A stretch of DNA of 64,000 nucleotides. It comes from Gemmobacter lutimaris (GTDB lineage Bacteria; Pseudomonadota; Alphaproteobacteria; Rhodobacterales; Rhodobacteraceae). The notes below the pieces were generated by a model. It saw nothing but the letters and a program-made list of their open reading frames with translations. It did no database searches and was not told where the DNA came from. Of this stretch, positions 53,619 to 63,777 are shown one piece after another. The stretch is taken from assembly GCF_003570715.1 (NCBI RefSeq), contig NZ_QXXQ01000001.1:372001-436000 (forward strand). Reading direction: 5' to 3'. A program made the translations under genes and the position numbers. Each line of letters starts with the position of its first letter. Within the stretch, counting starts at the first letter, position 1.

Positions 53619-54815
53619 ATGCGTGAGACGACCGACATCCTGATTTCCGGCGGTGGTGTGGCGGGGCTGGCGGCGGCCTGCGCCTTCGGCAGTGCGGGTT
53701 TTTCGGTGATCTGCGTGGAGCCGAACCCGCCGGTGACCGAGGCGGAGGCAGAAGGCGCGGACCTGCGCACCACCGCTTTCCTGCATCCGTCGATCCCGGT
53801 GCTGGAGGCGGCGGGGCTGTGGCAGCGGCTGGAACCCCATGCCGCCGCGCTTCAGATCATGCGCATCGTCGATGCGGGCGGCGAAAAACCCGAGCCGCGC
53901 GTCATCAAGGATTTCGACGCCGCCGACCTGTCGGACAAGCCCTTTGGCTGGAACCTGCCCAACTGGCTTTTGCGACGCGAAATGCTGGCACGGATCGGGG
54001 AATTGCCCAATGTGCGCTTCCTGCCCGGCGTCGGCACCGCCAGCGTGCTGACCCGCGAAACCGAGGCGCTTGTCGGCCTCAGCGATGGACGGCGCATCGC
54101 GGCGCGGTTGCTGATCGGCGCCGACGGGCGCAACAGCACGGTCCGGCAGGCGCTGGACATCCCGGTGAAAACCCTGCGCTACGGCCAGAAGGCGCTGGCC
54201 TTCGCCGTCAGCCACCCGATCCCGCATGGCAATATCTCGACCGAGATCCACCGTTCGGGCGGTCCCTTCACCTTCGTCCCCCTGCCCGACCGCGGGGGCC
54301 AGCCGCGTTCCGCCGTGGTCTGGATGGACCGCGCCGCCGAAATCGACCGCCGTATGGCGCTGCCGGTGGCAGATTTCGAGGCCGAGATGATGGAGCGGTC
54401 CTGCGGGCTGCTGGGGCCGCTGACGCTGGTCAGCCGCCTGACAAGCTGGCCGATCATCGCCCAGATCGCCGCCCGCATGTCGGGCGAGCGCGTGGCGCTG
54501 ATGGCCGAGGCCGCGCATGTGATGCCACCCATCGGTGCGCAGGGCCTGAACATGAGCCTCGCCGACCTGACCGCGCTACTGGAACTGGCGGAGGCCGATC
54601 CCGCACATCTGGGCGATGCCGCGATGCTGGACGCCTATCACCGCAAGCGGCATCTGGATGTGGAAGCACGGGTGCGCGGCATCGACCTGTTGAACCGCGC
54701 CTCGCAGATCGGGGCGCAGCCACTGCGTGATCTGCGGGCGGCAACGCTGGATGCGCTTTACTCCGTGGCGCCCGTGCGGCGCGGGCTGATGCGGGCGGGC
54801 ATCGGGGTGCGGTGA
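53619..54815 (+). CDS. FAD-dependent monooxygenase, UbiH/UbiF family
   Basis: A 398-residue flavoprotein hydroxylase of the ubiquinone biosynthesis type. The N-terminal FAD fold is ILISGGGVAGLAAACAFGSAGF. The DG motif is LLIGADGRNSTVRQAL near residue 165. The second FAD motif reads VALMAEAAHVMPPIGAQGLN, with Ala-Glu in place of the usual Gly-Asp. The C-terminal VRGIDLLNRASQIGAQPLRDLR is typical of UbiH-like proteins. GGAGG precedes the ATG by 7 nt. It would hydroxylate the ubiquinone ring, but which position is not decidable. Confidence 0.88.
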   Translation: MRETTDILISGGGVAGLAAACAFGSAGFSVICVEPNPPVTEAEAEGADLRTTAFLHPSIPVLEAAGLWQRLEPHAAALQIMRIVDAGGEKPEPRVIKDFDAADLSDKPFGWNLPNWLLRREMLARIGELPNVRFLPGVGTASVLTRETEALVGLSDGRRIAARLLIGADGRNSTVRQALDIPVKTLRYGQKALAFAVSHPIPHGNISTEIHRSGGPFTFVPLPDRGGQPRSAVVWMDRAAEIDRRMALPVADFEAEMMERSCGLLGPLTLVSRLTSWPIIAQIAARMSGERVALMAEAAHVMPPIGAQGLNMSLADLTALLELAEADPAHLGDAAMLDAYHRKRHLDVEARVRGIDLLNRASQIGAQPLRDLRAATLDALYSVAPVRRGLMRAGIGVR

Positions 54816-54825
54816 GGCACGGCAG

Positions 54826-54850
54826 AACCGGGGGTTACCCCCGGTTCTTC
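54826..54850. terminator. Terminator between the UbiH-like and aminotransferase genes
   Basis: AACCGGGGG and CCCCCGGTT form a 9-bp stem with a 3-nt loop, followed by CTTCTC. It serves two convergent genes. Confidence 0.75.
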
Positions 54851-54882
54851 TCCCGATTTTCAGCAGGCAAGTGCTCTGCCAG

Positions 54883-56007
54883 TCAAAGCAATTTGTCGAG
54901 CACCGCTTTCAAGCGGGCCACGGTGCCCTCGACATCCTTCAGCTTGTCGAGGCCGAACAGGCCAAGGCGGAAGGTGCGGAACTCCGGCCCTTCCCCCACC
55001 TGCAAGGGCACGCCCGCCGCGATTTGCATGCCTTCGGCAAGGAACTTCTTGCCATTCTGGATGTCGGGGTCATCGGTATAGCTGACCACCACACCCGGCG
55101 CACCAAAGCCTTCGGCCGCCACCGACTGCACGCCCTTTTCCGCCAGCAGCGCACGAACGGCGCGGCCCAGTTGCCACTGCGCGGCCTTCGCCGCCTCGAA
55201 CCCCAGCGCGCGGGTTTCGGCCATGGCATCCCGGAAGCCGATCAGCGCGTCAGTCGGCATGGTGGCGTGGTAGGCATGGCCGCCGCCCTCATAGGCCGCC
55301 ATGATCGCGCGCCATTTCTTCAGGTCCAGCGCGAAGCTGCTGGAAGTGGTCGCCTCCAGCCGTTCCACCGCGCGCGGCGACAACATCACCAGACCGGCCG
55401 AGGGCGAGGCCGACCAGCCCTTTTGCGGCGCCGAGATCAGCACATCGACGCCGGTTGCCGCCATATCGACCCAGATGGTGCCCGAGGCGATACAGTCGAG
55501 CACCATCAGCGCGCCAACCTCATGCGCGGCCTCTGCCATGGCACGGATGTAATCGTCGGGCAGGATCAGCCCGGCCGCGGTTTCCACATGCGGCGCAAAG
55601 ACCACATCGGGGCGGGTATCACGGATCTTGGCCACCACCGCGTCAATCGGCGGCGGCGCAAAGGGCGCACGGGCGCCATTGCCGGATTGCCGCGCCATGA
55701 CGACCGTCGTATCCCCGGCAAAGCCGCCCGCCTCGAAAATCTGGCTCCAGCGGTAGGAGAACCAGCCGTTGCGCACGATCAGCGCATGGGCGCCGCTGGC
55801 GAACTGGCGCGCGACGGCCTCCATCGCATAGGTGCCGCCACCCGGTACCAGCGCCACGGCCTCGGCGCCATAAACCTCGCGCAGCAGCCCGGATATGTCG
55901 CGCATCGCCTGTTGAAAGCGCTGCGACATATGGTTCAGCGAGCGGTCGGTGAAGACGACCGAAAATTCCTGCAAACCGCCCGGATCCACCGAAGATGTTG
56001 ATGTCAT
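54883..56007 (-). CDS. Class V PLP-dependent aminotransferase
   Basis: A 374-residue fold-type I PLP enzyme. The opening GGLQEFSVVFTDRSLNHMSQ replaces the usual PGP start. The body shows AVALVPGGGTYAMEAVARQF, the cofactor aspartate in LMVLDCIASGTIWVDM, and the PLP lysine in LISAPQKGWSASPSAG. It resembles aminotransferases acting on alanine, serine or aminoethylphosphonate with glyoxylate or pyruvate, but substrates are not predictable. GGGAGG lies 6 nt before the ATG at 56007; an upstream in-frame ATG is discounted. It is divergent from the sulfotransferase-like gene. Confidence 0.88.
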   Translation of the reverse strand: MTSTSSVDPGGLQEFSVVFTDRSLNHMSQRFQQAMRDISGLLREVYGAEAVALVPGGGTYAMEAVARQFASGAHALIVRNGWFSYRWSQIFEAGGFAGDTTVVMARQSGNGARAPFAPPPIDAVVAKIRDTRPDVVFAPHVETAAGLILPDDYIRAMAEAAHEVGALMVLDCIASGTIWVDMAATGVDVLISAPQKGWSASPSAGLVMLSPRAVERLEATTSSSFALDLKKWRAIMAAYEGGGHAYHATMPTDALIGFRDAMAETRALGFEAAKAAQWQLGRAVRALLAEKGVQSVAAEGFGAPGVVVSYTDDPDIQNGKKFLAEGMQIAAGVPLQVGEGPEFRTFRLGLFGLDKLKDVEGTVARLKAVLDKLL

Positions 56008-56070
56008 GTCGCGCCTCCCGAAGTCGATGTTCTGCCCTACCAGCCACAGAGCGGTGGCCAAGTAAACCCG

Positions 56071-56104
56071 CATCCCCGCCGGAATGTTGATCATCCCCGC
56101 CGGA
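56071..56104. promoter_or_regulatory. Tandem direct repeat CATCCCCGCCGGA
   Basis: Two exact 13-nt copies start at 56071 and 56092, 21 bp apart, which is two helical turns. They lie between the divergent aminotransferase and sulfotransferase-like genes. Confidence 0.4.
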
Positions 56105-56150
56105 TTGGCCTAGGGTCGGCAGACCATCCCAGACCGCGCCGGAGAGAATA

Positions 56151-57254
56151 TTGCAGAAAATCTATGCCCTTGGCCTGCACAAGACCGGCTCGACCAGTTT
56201 GCAGATGTTCCTGCTTCGCAACCAGCGCGCATTGATGGAGACGGGGATTCTGTATCCGCCGGTCACGCCGCAGGGCATCACGCGGCTGATGGCCGAGATG
56301 GCCGGGCGTGTGCCCGCGACCCGGCCATCTCGGCTGAACGAATATATGGGGCATAATGCGCTGGCCTACCGGATGATCGCCGAGGCGGTGCCGGGCTATC
56401 AGTTTCCCAAGGGGCATAACCCGATGTTCGCGGGCGCCATGGCACTGGGGCTGGTGAAGGACATGGCGCAGCAGATGGCGGCGCGCGCACTGGTCTTCTG
56501 TTCCGAGGATCTGGCCCGCGCAGCGCTGCTGGCGCCTGCCGTTCCGGGCCGCTTTGCTGCGGCTTTCGGAACAGAGGAGACCACGCTGATGGCGGTGATC
56601 CGTCGCCCGGACGAGGCCATCGCCTCATGGCAGACGCAGCTACTGCGCTTTCGCATGCCGGTTCCGGCGCTGACGCCCAAGGTGCTGCGCGGCTATTTCG
56701 ACAGTGTGCATGTGGCTTACCGACGTGCGCTGTCGCCGTGGTGCGAGGCTTTTCCCGCCGCCCGGCTTGCCATCGCGGATTATGCGACCGTGCGGCGGCA
56801 GGGTGGTTCGGTCGGTTTTTTCAGGGCGTATTGCGGGCTGGATCTGCCGGATACCCTTTCCGATGCCGAAGATCGCAACCCCGGCCTGCACCCGGCCCTG
56901 TTCGAAATCGCGCGGCAGGCAACGCATGGGCTGGAGGCGGCGGAATTCGCCGCGCTGAGGGACCTGCTGTTCGCCCTGCCCCCCGAGGGCCTGCCCGACG
57001 CGCGCGAGGTCGATTTTCTGGATGCCGGGACACGCCGCGCACTTCTGGCGCATTTCACCCCGATCCACGACTGGCTGGCGGGGCTGACCGGCAGCACTGC
57101 ATTCTTCGACGATCTGGATGACATCGCCCGCCCGCGGCGCCTGTCGCATCTGGAGGCGGCGCGCATCGCCCTGCCCCTTGTGCGCGCAGCGGCAGAGCGT
57201 GCGGGAAATGACGGGCTTTGCAGCTTCCTGCGCGGGCTGGAAATCGCCGCCTAA
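56151..57254 (+). CDS. Sulfotransferase-like protein of unknown substrate
   Basis: A 367-residue cytosolic protein. The N-terminal IYALGLHKTGSTSLQMFLLR matches the 5'-phosphosulfate-binding loop of PAPS-dependent sulfotransferases, and LMAVIRRPDEAIASWQTQ is in the position of the 3'-phosphate-binding RxP segment. The rest is not recognisable and resembles bacterial proteins linked to surface polysaccharides. It starts at TTG, 5 nt after GGAGA, with no good ATG nearby. Its stop overlaps the convergent Lrp gene's stop by 4 bp. True sulfotransferase activity is an inference. Confidence 0.78.
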   Translation: MQKIYALGLHKTGSTSLQMFLLRNQRALMETGILYPPVTPQGITRLMAEMAGRVPATRPSRLNEYMGHNALAYRMIAEAVPGYQFPKGHNPMFAGAMALGLVKDMAQQMAARALVFCSEDLARAALLAPAVPGRFAAAFGTEETTLMAVIRRPDEAIASWQTQLLRFRMPVPALTPKVLRGYFDSVHVAYRRALSPWCEAFPAARLAIADYATVRRQGGSVGFFRAYCGLDLPDTLSDAEDRNPGLHPALFEIARQATHGLEAAEFAALRDLLFALPPEGLPDAREVDFLDAGTRRALLAHFTPIHDWLAGLTGSTAFFDDLDDIARPRRLSHLEAARIALPLVRAAAERAGNDGLCSFLRGLEIAA

Positions 57255-57709
57255 CCCAGCGGGCCGGGCCGCGCCTCTTCCGAAAGCACCACATTCGCCT
57301 CCACCTGCCCCACGCCGGGCAGCGTCATGATCCGCCGCCGCAGCACACGCTCGAAATCCGAGATGTCGCGGGCGACCACGCGCAGGCGGTAATCGAACAG
57401 GCCAAGCACATGCTGCACCACCTGCACCTCGGGAATGGCGGTCACGGCGCGTTCAAAGTCTTCAAGACTGACACGACCCTTGGTGGCCAGCTTCACCCCC
57501 AGAAACACTGTGACACCGAACCCCAGTGCCGCCCGGTCCACCAGCACACGCTGGCCCTTCAGCACACCGGCATCGGTCAGCCGCTTCACCCGGCGCCATG
57601 CGGCGGGCTGGCTGAGCCCATGACGGCGCCCCAGCTCGCCCGCCGACAACGTGCCGTCGCGGGCTAGGTCACGCAGAAGCGCACGGTCCGTATCGTCAAG
57701 GTCGATCAC
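57251..57709 (-). CDS. Lrp/AsnC family transcriptional regulator (second of a pair)
   Basis: A 152-residue regulator. The N-terminal AsnC-type helix-turn-helix is DDTDRALLRDLARDGTLSAG with GLSQPAAWRRVKRLTDAGVL. The C-terminal RAM ligand domain holds AIPEVQVVQHVLGLFDYRLR and a final PGVGQVEANVVL. It starts with GTG at 57709, overlapping the stop of the other Lrp gene by 4 bp (GTGA), so both are made from one message. Ligand and targets are unknown; amino acids are usual. Confidence 0.92.
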   Translation of the reverse strand: MIDLDDTDRALLRDLARDGTLSAGELGRRHGLSQPAAWRRVKRLTDAGVLKGQRVLVDRAALGFGVTVFLGVKLATKGRVSLEDFERAVTAIPEVQVVQHVLGLFDYRLRVVARDISDFERVLRRRIMTLPGVGQVEANVVLSEEARPGPLG

Positions 57710-58161
57710 AGCGGCAACCCCGCGCTGTCCTTGATGGTGGCAATCAACATCAGCGCCTCGATGTCATTGATATGCGGCAGGGTCAGGATACGCTCGCGGT
57801 AGATCTGCTGATAATGCGGCAAGTCCCGGGCAATGACGTTCAGCCGCACATCGACCCGGCCCAGAAAGGTTTCCACCCCGATCACCTCGGGCACCTCGCG
57901 CGCGGCGGCCAGAAATTCGTCGAAGGCGCGCGGGTGGGTTTTATCCAGCGTGAAGCGCAGCGAAACCTCGACCTCATACCCCAGGGCCCGCCAGTTCACC
58001 ACCGCCTGCCGCGCCTGAATGACACCGCTGTCTGCCAGACGCTCCAGCCTGCGCCAACAGGTTGCGGTGGTCAGGCCGGCGCGTTCAGCCAAAGCAGCGG
58101 TCGGCAGCCCCGGTTCGGCCAGCAGATGCCGCAAAAGCCGCCTGTCGCTGTCGTCCAGCAT
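57706..58161 (-). CDS. Lrp/AsnC family transcriptional regulator (first of a pair)
   Basis: A 151-residue paralogue of the neighbouring gene, with the same domain order. The helix-turn-helix is DDSDRRLLRHLLAEPGLPTA with GLTTATCWRRLERLADSGVI. The RAM domain has REVPEVIGVETFLGRVDVRL and ends LPHINDIEALMLIATI. The two differ clearly in sequence, so they may form heteromers or split tasks. The A/T-rich 218 bp upstream (CATATTTTGACTATTTTTCG and repeated TCGCA) would suit Lrp autoregulation. Confidence 0.92.
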   Translation of the reverse strand: MLDDSDRRLLRHLLAEPGLPTAALAERAGLTTATCWRRLERLADSGVIQARQAVVNWRALGYEVEVSLRFTLDKTHPRAFDEFLAAAREVPEVIGVETFLGRVDVRLNVIARDLPHYQQIYRERILTLPHINDIEALMLIATIKDSAGLPL

Positions 58162-58379
58162 GACATTTCCATATTTTGACTATTTTTCGCATGTTCTTTT
58201 CGCAGATGTCGCATACTGCGTCAAACACCTTCACCACGCTTTATTTGCCACACAGCGCTGCGATCTGCGCGCCACAGGCAATTTTGCACCACATTTTCGC
58301 CGCAGCGCGGCTAGACTTGGGCAAAGCAGTCACGGCCCCGCAACGACGGGTGCCAGAGAACAACCGGCAGGCAACAGGC

Positions 58380-59543
58380 ATGACCGAGCGGACAATCTAT
58401 GTCCTCCCCAAAAGCGGGGTGTCGATCACGCGCATCAATGGCGCACCAACCAACCAGAATGACATCGTCGGCAACGCGCTAAACGGCGACGCCTTCAGTT
58501 GGGAGGTGCCCTATGACCTTGCACTGACATTCTCCGGGCCGACGACGGCGATCCATTTCGACGACAGCGACGGCAACCTGACCGACGATCCGTTCTATGG
58601 CGCGACCGTGATGGACCAGAGGCTCACACAGTCACTGAGCATCAACGGCACCACCTACACCCCGACGGACGAGACAATCCGCTGGAAATTCCCGCCGCCG
58701 GTGGGGGTGGAAAACGAATATGAAGTCACGCTTTACGATGCGGCGGGGCACAGCTATCGCATGGTCGGCGTGTCGATCACACAGGGCTACACCACGCAGG
58801 TCGTGGGCGTCATGTTCGAAGGCACCCCGCCCCCGCCCGGCACAACGCTTTACTATCTTCAGCGCATCTCCAGCTATTCGGGCTATGGCCAGTCAACCCC
58901 GATCGTCGATCCGGTGGTCTGCTTTCTCGCCGGCACCGAAATCGAGACCAACCATGGCCCCTGCCCCGTGGAACGCCTGCGCGCGGGCGATACGCTGCGC
59001 ACATTGCATCACGGGTTGCAACCGCTGCGCTGGATCGGTCGCAGCACGGTGCGCGGCGTCGGGCTGAATGCGCCTGTGCGCTTCGAGCCGGGCGCGCTTG
59101 GCAATGCGCGGGCGCTCAGCTTGTCGCCCAATCATCGCATCCTGCTGCGCTGTCCCGAGGCGGAGTTGTTCTTCGGCTGTCCCGAGGTGCTGGTGCCCGC
59201 GAAATTCCTGATCGACGGGCTGCGTATCCACAGCGCCCCGGCACATCGGGCGGATTACCTGCATCTGCTGCTGGACCGGCACGAGACGATCTTCTCGGGC
59301 GCCGTCGCCACGGAAAGCCTGTTCGCGGGCCACGTGGCGCTGGACGTTCTGGATACGGCGGCAGTGGAGGATCTGCGCCGCGTGTTGCCGCAACTGGACG
59401 TGACCCATAAGCGGCTGAGCCATCGCAGCCTGAACCGGGCCGAGGCGGCCCTGCTGCTGGGACGATTGAAAGCGCAGGGGGCGGGGCGGTCACTGCCCGG
59501 TGTGGCGCTGACCGCCGCACCGCTGGTGCAGAATGCCGCCTGA
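58380..59543 (+). CDS. Hint-domain (Hint_2) secreted-type protein
   Basis: A 387-residue protein. Residues ~1-180 have no family I recognise and are rich in Thr, Ser, Asp and aromatic strands (AIHFDDSDGNLTDDPFYG, YEVTLYDAAGHSYRMVG), like an extracellular beta domain. From about residue 181 a Hedgehog/intein-type Hint domain begins with CFLAGTEIETNHGPCPVERL and continues RAGDTLRTLHHGLQPLRWIG and LSPNHRILLRCPEAELFFG. The first Cys is the expected nucleophile. No HN splice end is evident, so cleavage rather than splicing is likely. The start is the ATG at 58380. Such proteins are frequent in Rhodobacterales. Confidence 0.85.
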   Translation: MTERTIYVLPKSGVSITRINGAPTNQNDIVGNALNGDAFSWEVPYDLALTFSGPTTAIHFDDSDGNLTDDPFYGATVMDQRLTQSLSINGTTYTPTDETIRWKFPPPVGVENEYEVTLYDAAGHSYRMVGVSITQGYTTQVVGVMFEGTPPPPGTTLYYLQRISSYSGYGQSTPIVDPVVCFLAGTEIETNHGPCPVERLRAGDTLRTLHHGLQPLRWIGRSTVRGVGLNAPVRFEPGALGNARALSLSPNHRILLRCPEAELFFGCPEVLVPAKFLIDGLRIHSAPAHRADYLHLLLDRHETIFSGAVATESLFAGHVALDVLDTAAVEDLRRVLPQLDVTHKRLSHRSLNRAEAALLLGRLKAQGAGRSLPGVALTAAPLVQNAA

Positions 59544-59606
59544 CGCATGAATAATCTCCTACCATCAAAAATGGCGCATGAAATTCACATCGACCGAAAA
59601 CATTAA

Positions 59607-60701
<1,095 letters not shown>

Positions 60702-60722
60702 GCCGCGACCATTCGCATCAGA

Positions 60723-60752
60723 GGGGGCGCCTTGCGGGGCGCCCCTTTTTTA
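60723..60752 (+). terminator. Rho-independent terminator after ilvC
   Basis: GGGGCGCC and GGCGCCCC form an 8-bp stem with a 6-nt loop, followed by TTTTTTA. Confidence 0.93.
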
Positions 60753-60769
60753 TTCAGGCATCCAGCGCC

Positions 60770-61378
60770 TCAGTTATAACAATCCCGCCAGTCGTAAATC
60801 AGGTTTTCCAGCGCCGGGTATTTTTCGGGCAAAGCTACAGGATCAAAAGGCAATCCCCTCCTGATGGCCTCATCGACCTCGACATCCATCAAGTCCATCG
60901 ACGTTGCATATTTGAAGCAGATCTTCAGATACTGACGCATCAGCACGAGGCAAGGGAAACTCTGGTTCTTGCGATACCAGTGCATCAGGTCGGTATTCCC
61001 GCGAGAACTGTTACACTTTGCGCAGCATGTGATAATATTCTCGGCGTCCCCGTCGCCGCCGCGCGAACGAGGGATAAGATGGTCCTTGGTCAATCGTTCG
61101 ATAGACCCACAGTGTAGGCAACACGGTCCCGACAGCATTGATTGAAACAAGTCCCGTTCGAGTGAACGGATCGTCTTTTCTCCCCTGCAGAGCCGATAGA
61201 AATCAGGAACGGCGATGTGGTTCCGTTTTCTGGCGCCCGGCGGAAGCTGTTTTTCTTGCACAATCCGGGTCGCAATCAACCACGCGTAAGACCAGAAAAT
61301 CCGGTCCGAGACTGTCCGTTTCCTGCGCTTCCAGTTGCTATCCGGCCAGTCCCAATCTGAACCTGCGGGAATGGTCAT
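60770..61378 (-). CDS. HNH endonuclease family protein
   Basis: A 202-residue protein with a central HNH nuclease domain: CCLHCGSIERLTKDHLIPRS, with the first CxxC at Cys87/Cys90 and the DH pair at 99-100, then NIITCCAKCNSSRGNTD with the second CxxC at Cys119/Cys122. The flanking N- and C-terminal helical regions are not recognised. Base composition is lower than its neighbours: sampled lines run 47-60% G+C against roughly 65% around. It begins 3 bp after the glmM stop on the same strand, so it is likely read through from the glmM transcript. Role unknown. Confidence 0.85.
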   Translation of the reverse strand: MTIPAGSDWDWPDSNWKRRKRTVSDRIFWSYAWLIATRIVQEKQLPPGARKRNHIAVPDFYRLCRGEKTIRSLERDLFQSMLSGPCCLHCGSIERLTKDHLIPRSRGGDGDAENIITCCAKCNSSRGNTDLMHWYRKNQSFPCLVLMRQYLKICFKYATSMDLMDVEVDEAIRRGLPFDPVALPEKYPALENLIYDWRDCYN

Positions 61379-61381
61379 ACT

Positions 61382-62725
61382 TCACACCGCCGCCTCCACC
61401 GCGGCAACGATGCCTTCGACCTCGGCGCGCAACAGCGCCTCATCCTCGCATTCGGCCATGACGCGGATCAGCGGTTCGGTGCCTGACTTGCGGATCAGAA
61501 CACGCCCCCGGCCGGTCATGCGCGCCTCTGCCTCGGCGATGCGGGCTTTCACGGATGCATCAGAAAGCGGTTGTTTTCCAGCCTCATAGCGCACGTTCTG
61601 CAAAAGCTGCGGCACGGTTTCAAACGTGTGCAGCAGCTCGGACGCCGGGCGTTCGGTGCGCGCCATTTCGGCAAGGAATTGAAGGCCCGCCACCAGCCCG
61701 TCGCCAGTGGTCGCATAATCGGTCATCACGATATGGCCGGATTGCTCGCCGCCAAGGTTGAAGCCGCCGCGCCGCATCGCCTCCACCACATAGCGGTCGC
61801 CCACGGCGGTCCGTTCCAGCCGCAGCCCGCGCCCATGCAGGAAGCGTTCAAGCCCGAGGTTCGACATCACGGTTGCGACCAGTGTGCCGCCACGCAGCCG
61901 CCCCTCCTCGGCCCAGCGGGCAGCGAGAAGCGCCATGATCTGATCGCCGTCGGCCGTGCGGCCGTGCTGATCAAGGATCATCACCCGGTCCGCATCGCCG
62001 TCCAGCGCGATACCGACATGGGCACCATGCGCCACAACGGCCTCGGCCGCGGTCTGGGTATGGGTCGAGCCGCAATTTTCATTGATATTGGTGCCGTTCG
62101 GGGCCACGCCCACCGGAATGACCTCAGCCCCCAGTTCCCACAGCACCTCGGGCGCGGCTTTGTAGGCGGCGCCATTGGCACAGTCGATCACCACTTTCAG
62201 CCCGTCGAGCCGCAGCCCCGCCGGGAAAGTGGTCTTGACGAATTCCTGATAGCGCCCGCGCCCGTCCTCGATCCGCTTCGCCCGGCCGATGTTCTGCGGC
62301 TGGGCGGGCGCAATATCATCCGCAAGGATCGCCTCGATCTCGGCCTCGGCCTCGTCGGACAGCTTGAAACCGTCAGGGCCAAAGAACTTGATGCCATTGT
62401 CCTGATGTGGGTTATGGCTGGCCGAGATCATCACGCCCAGATCGGCGCGCATGCTGCGGGTCAGGAACCCCACGGCAGGCGTGGGCACCGGCCCCAGAAG
62501 CAGCACATTCATGCCGGTCGAGGTCAGCCCCGCCGTCAGCGCGTTTTCCAGCATGTAGCCCGAAAGCCGGGTATCCTTGCCGATCACCACGCGATGCGCC
62601 GAACCGCCATCGCGGCGAAAGAAACGACCGGCGGCGGCGCCAAGGCGCAGCGCCATCTCGGCGGTCATCGGATAGGTATTGGCGCGGCCCCGAACCCCGT
62701 CGGTGCCGAAAAGCTTGCGGCTCAT
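61382..62725 (-). CDS. glmM: Phosphoglucosamine mutase
   Basis: A 447-residue mutase interconverting glucosamine 6- and 1-phosphate for peptidoglycan and LPS precursors. The opening [20 protein letters not shown] is diagnostic. The phosphoserine loop is [19 protein letters not shown], the metal loop [14 protein letters not shown], the sugar loop [10 protein letters not shown], and the phosphate-binding end [17 protein letters not shown] precedes the ATG at 62725 by 7 nt. Its start overlaps the folP stop by 4 bp, so folP-glmM is a coupled operon. Confidence 0.97.
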   Translation of the reverse strand: MSRKLFGTDGVRGRANTYPMTAEMALRLGAAAGRFFRRDGGSAHRVVIGKDTRLSGYMLENALTAGLTSTGMNVLLLGPVPTPAVGFLTRSMRADLGVMISASHNPHQDNGIKFFGPDGFKLSDEAEAEIEAILADDIAPAQPQNIGRAKRIEDGRGRYQEFVKTTFPAGLRLDGLKVVIDCANGAAYKAAPEVLWELGAEVIPVGVAPNGTNINENCGSTHTQTAAEAVVAHGAHVGIALDGDADRVMILDQHGRTADGDQIMALLAARWAEEGRLRGGTLVATVMSNLGLERFLHGRGLRLERTAVGDRYVVEAMRRGGFNLGGEQSGHIVMTDYATTGDGLVAGLQFLAEMARTERPASELLHTFETVPQLLQNVRYEAGKQPLSDASVKARIAEAEARMTGRGRVLIRKSGTEPLIRVMAECEDEALLRAEVEGIVAAVEAAV

Positions 62726-63735
62726 GCCACATCTCCTGTCGTGACGGAGCGCCACAGGGTCAGGGCCTGCCGCGTCTCCCATACATCATGGACACGCAGG
62801 ACCTGAGCGCCCTGCGCCACCCCGGCCAGCGCCACGGCAACCGAACCGGGCGCGCGGCGCGCGGCTTCGGCCTCGCCACCCAGCGTGCCGATGAATTTCT
62901 TGCGGCTGACGCCCAAGAGGATCGGGCAGCCAAGGCCGTGAAACAGGCTCAGGCCCCTGATCAGGGTCAGGTTATGGTCCAGCGTCTTGCCAAAACCGAT
63001 GCCGGGATCGACCATGATCCGGTCGCGCGGGATGCCCGCGGCCTCCGCCTCGGCCACCTTGTCAGTCAGGAAGTCATAGACATCCAGCAACACGTCATCA
63101 TAACGCGGGTCCAGTTGCATGGTCTGCGGTGTGCCCTGCGCATGCATCAGGCAGATCGGCACGGCGGCGTCCGCGGTGATCTGCTTCAGCGTCGCGTCAT
63201 AGGTGAAAGCGGAAACATCGTTGACGAAGCTTGCCCCCGCCGCCAGTGCCGCCGCCGCGACAGCGCCCTTGCGGGTGTCGATGGAAATGGCAGCCTCGAT
63301 CCCGCCCGCGCGCAAGGCGGCAATCACCGGGGCGGTGCGGGCGGTTTCCTCAGCCACCGGCACCTCGGGCGCACCTGGGCGCGTGCTTTCGCCGCCGATG
63401 TCGATGATATCCGCCCCCGCCCCGGCCATCATCTGGCCCTGGCTCAGCGCCGCTTCCGGGGCAAGGAACTGCCCGCCATCGGAAAAGCTGTCAGGCGTCA
63501 CGTTCAGGATGCCCATGAGGCGCGGACGATCCATCGACAGCCCCGCGAAATCGGCGCGCGCTGCGGTCAGACGCCCGCGCACCTCCTCGGGAAGGTCGGT
63601 TGCCGCAATCAGGCGCGGGGCACAGCCACGCTCCAGCACTTCTACCCGGTCGAACCAGAGCCAGCCTCCGGCCAGCGTCAGGGCGCCGTCGGTGCGGCAG
63701 GGATCAGAGGACGGAACAGGTCTGTAATAGCGCAT
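62722..63735 (-). CDS. folP: Dihydropteroate synthase
   Basis: The 337-residue enzyme joining p-aminobenzoate to dihydropterin pyrophosphate in folate synthesis. The catalytic core starts near residue 73: [15 protein letters not shown] and [17 protein letters not shown] are intact. [24 protein letters not shown] and the late [13 protein letters not shown] follow. The first ~70 residues are an N-terminal extension beyond the E. coli enzyme, common in Rhodobacterales. It overlaps glmM by 4 bp and is preceded by the probable folB with a 42-bp gap. Confidence 0.95.
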   Translation of the reverse strand: MRYYRPVPSSDPCRTDGALTLAGGWLWFDRVEVLERGCAPRLIAATDLPEEVRGRLTAARADFAGLSMDRPRLMGILNVTPDSFSDGGQFLAPEAALSQGQMMAGAGADIIDIGGESTRPGAPEVPVAEETARTAPVIAALRAGGIEAAISIDTRKGAVAAAALAAGASFVNDVSAFTYDATLKQITADAAVPICLMHAQGTPQTMQLDPRYDDVLLDVYDFLTDKVAEAEAAGIPRDRIMVDPGIGFGKTLDHNLTLIRGLSLFHGLGCPILLGVSRKKFIGTLGGEAEAARRAPGSVAVALAGVAQGAQVLRVHDVWETRQALTLWRSVTTGDVA

Positions 63736-63777
63736 GATTTCGGATAGGCCCTTGCCGCAGCGCAGGCAAGCCCGTCG

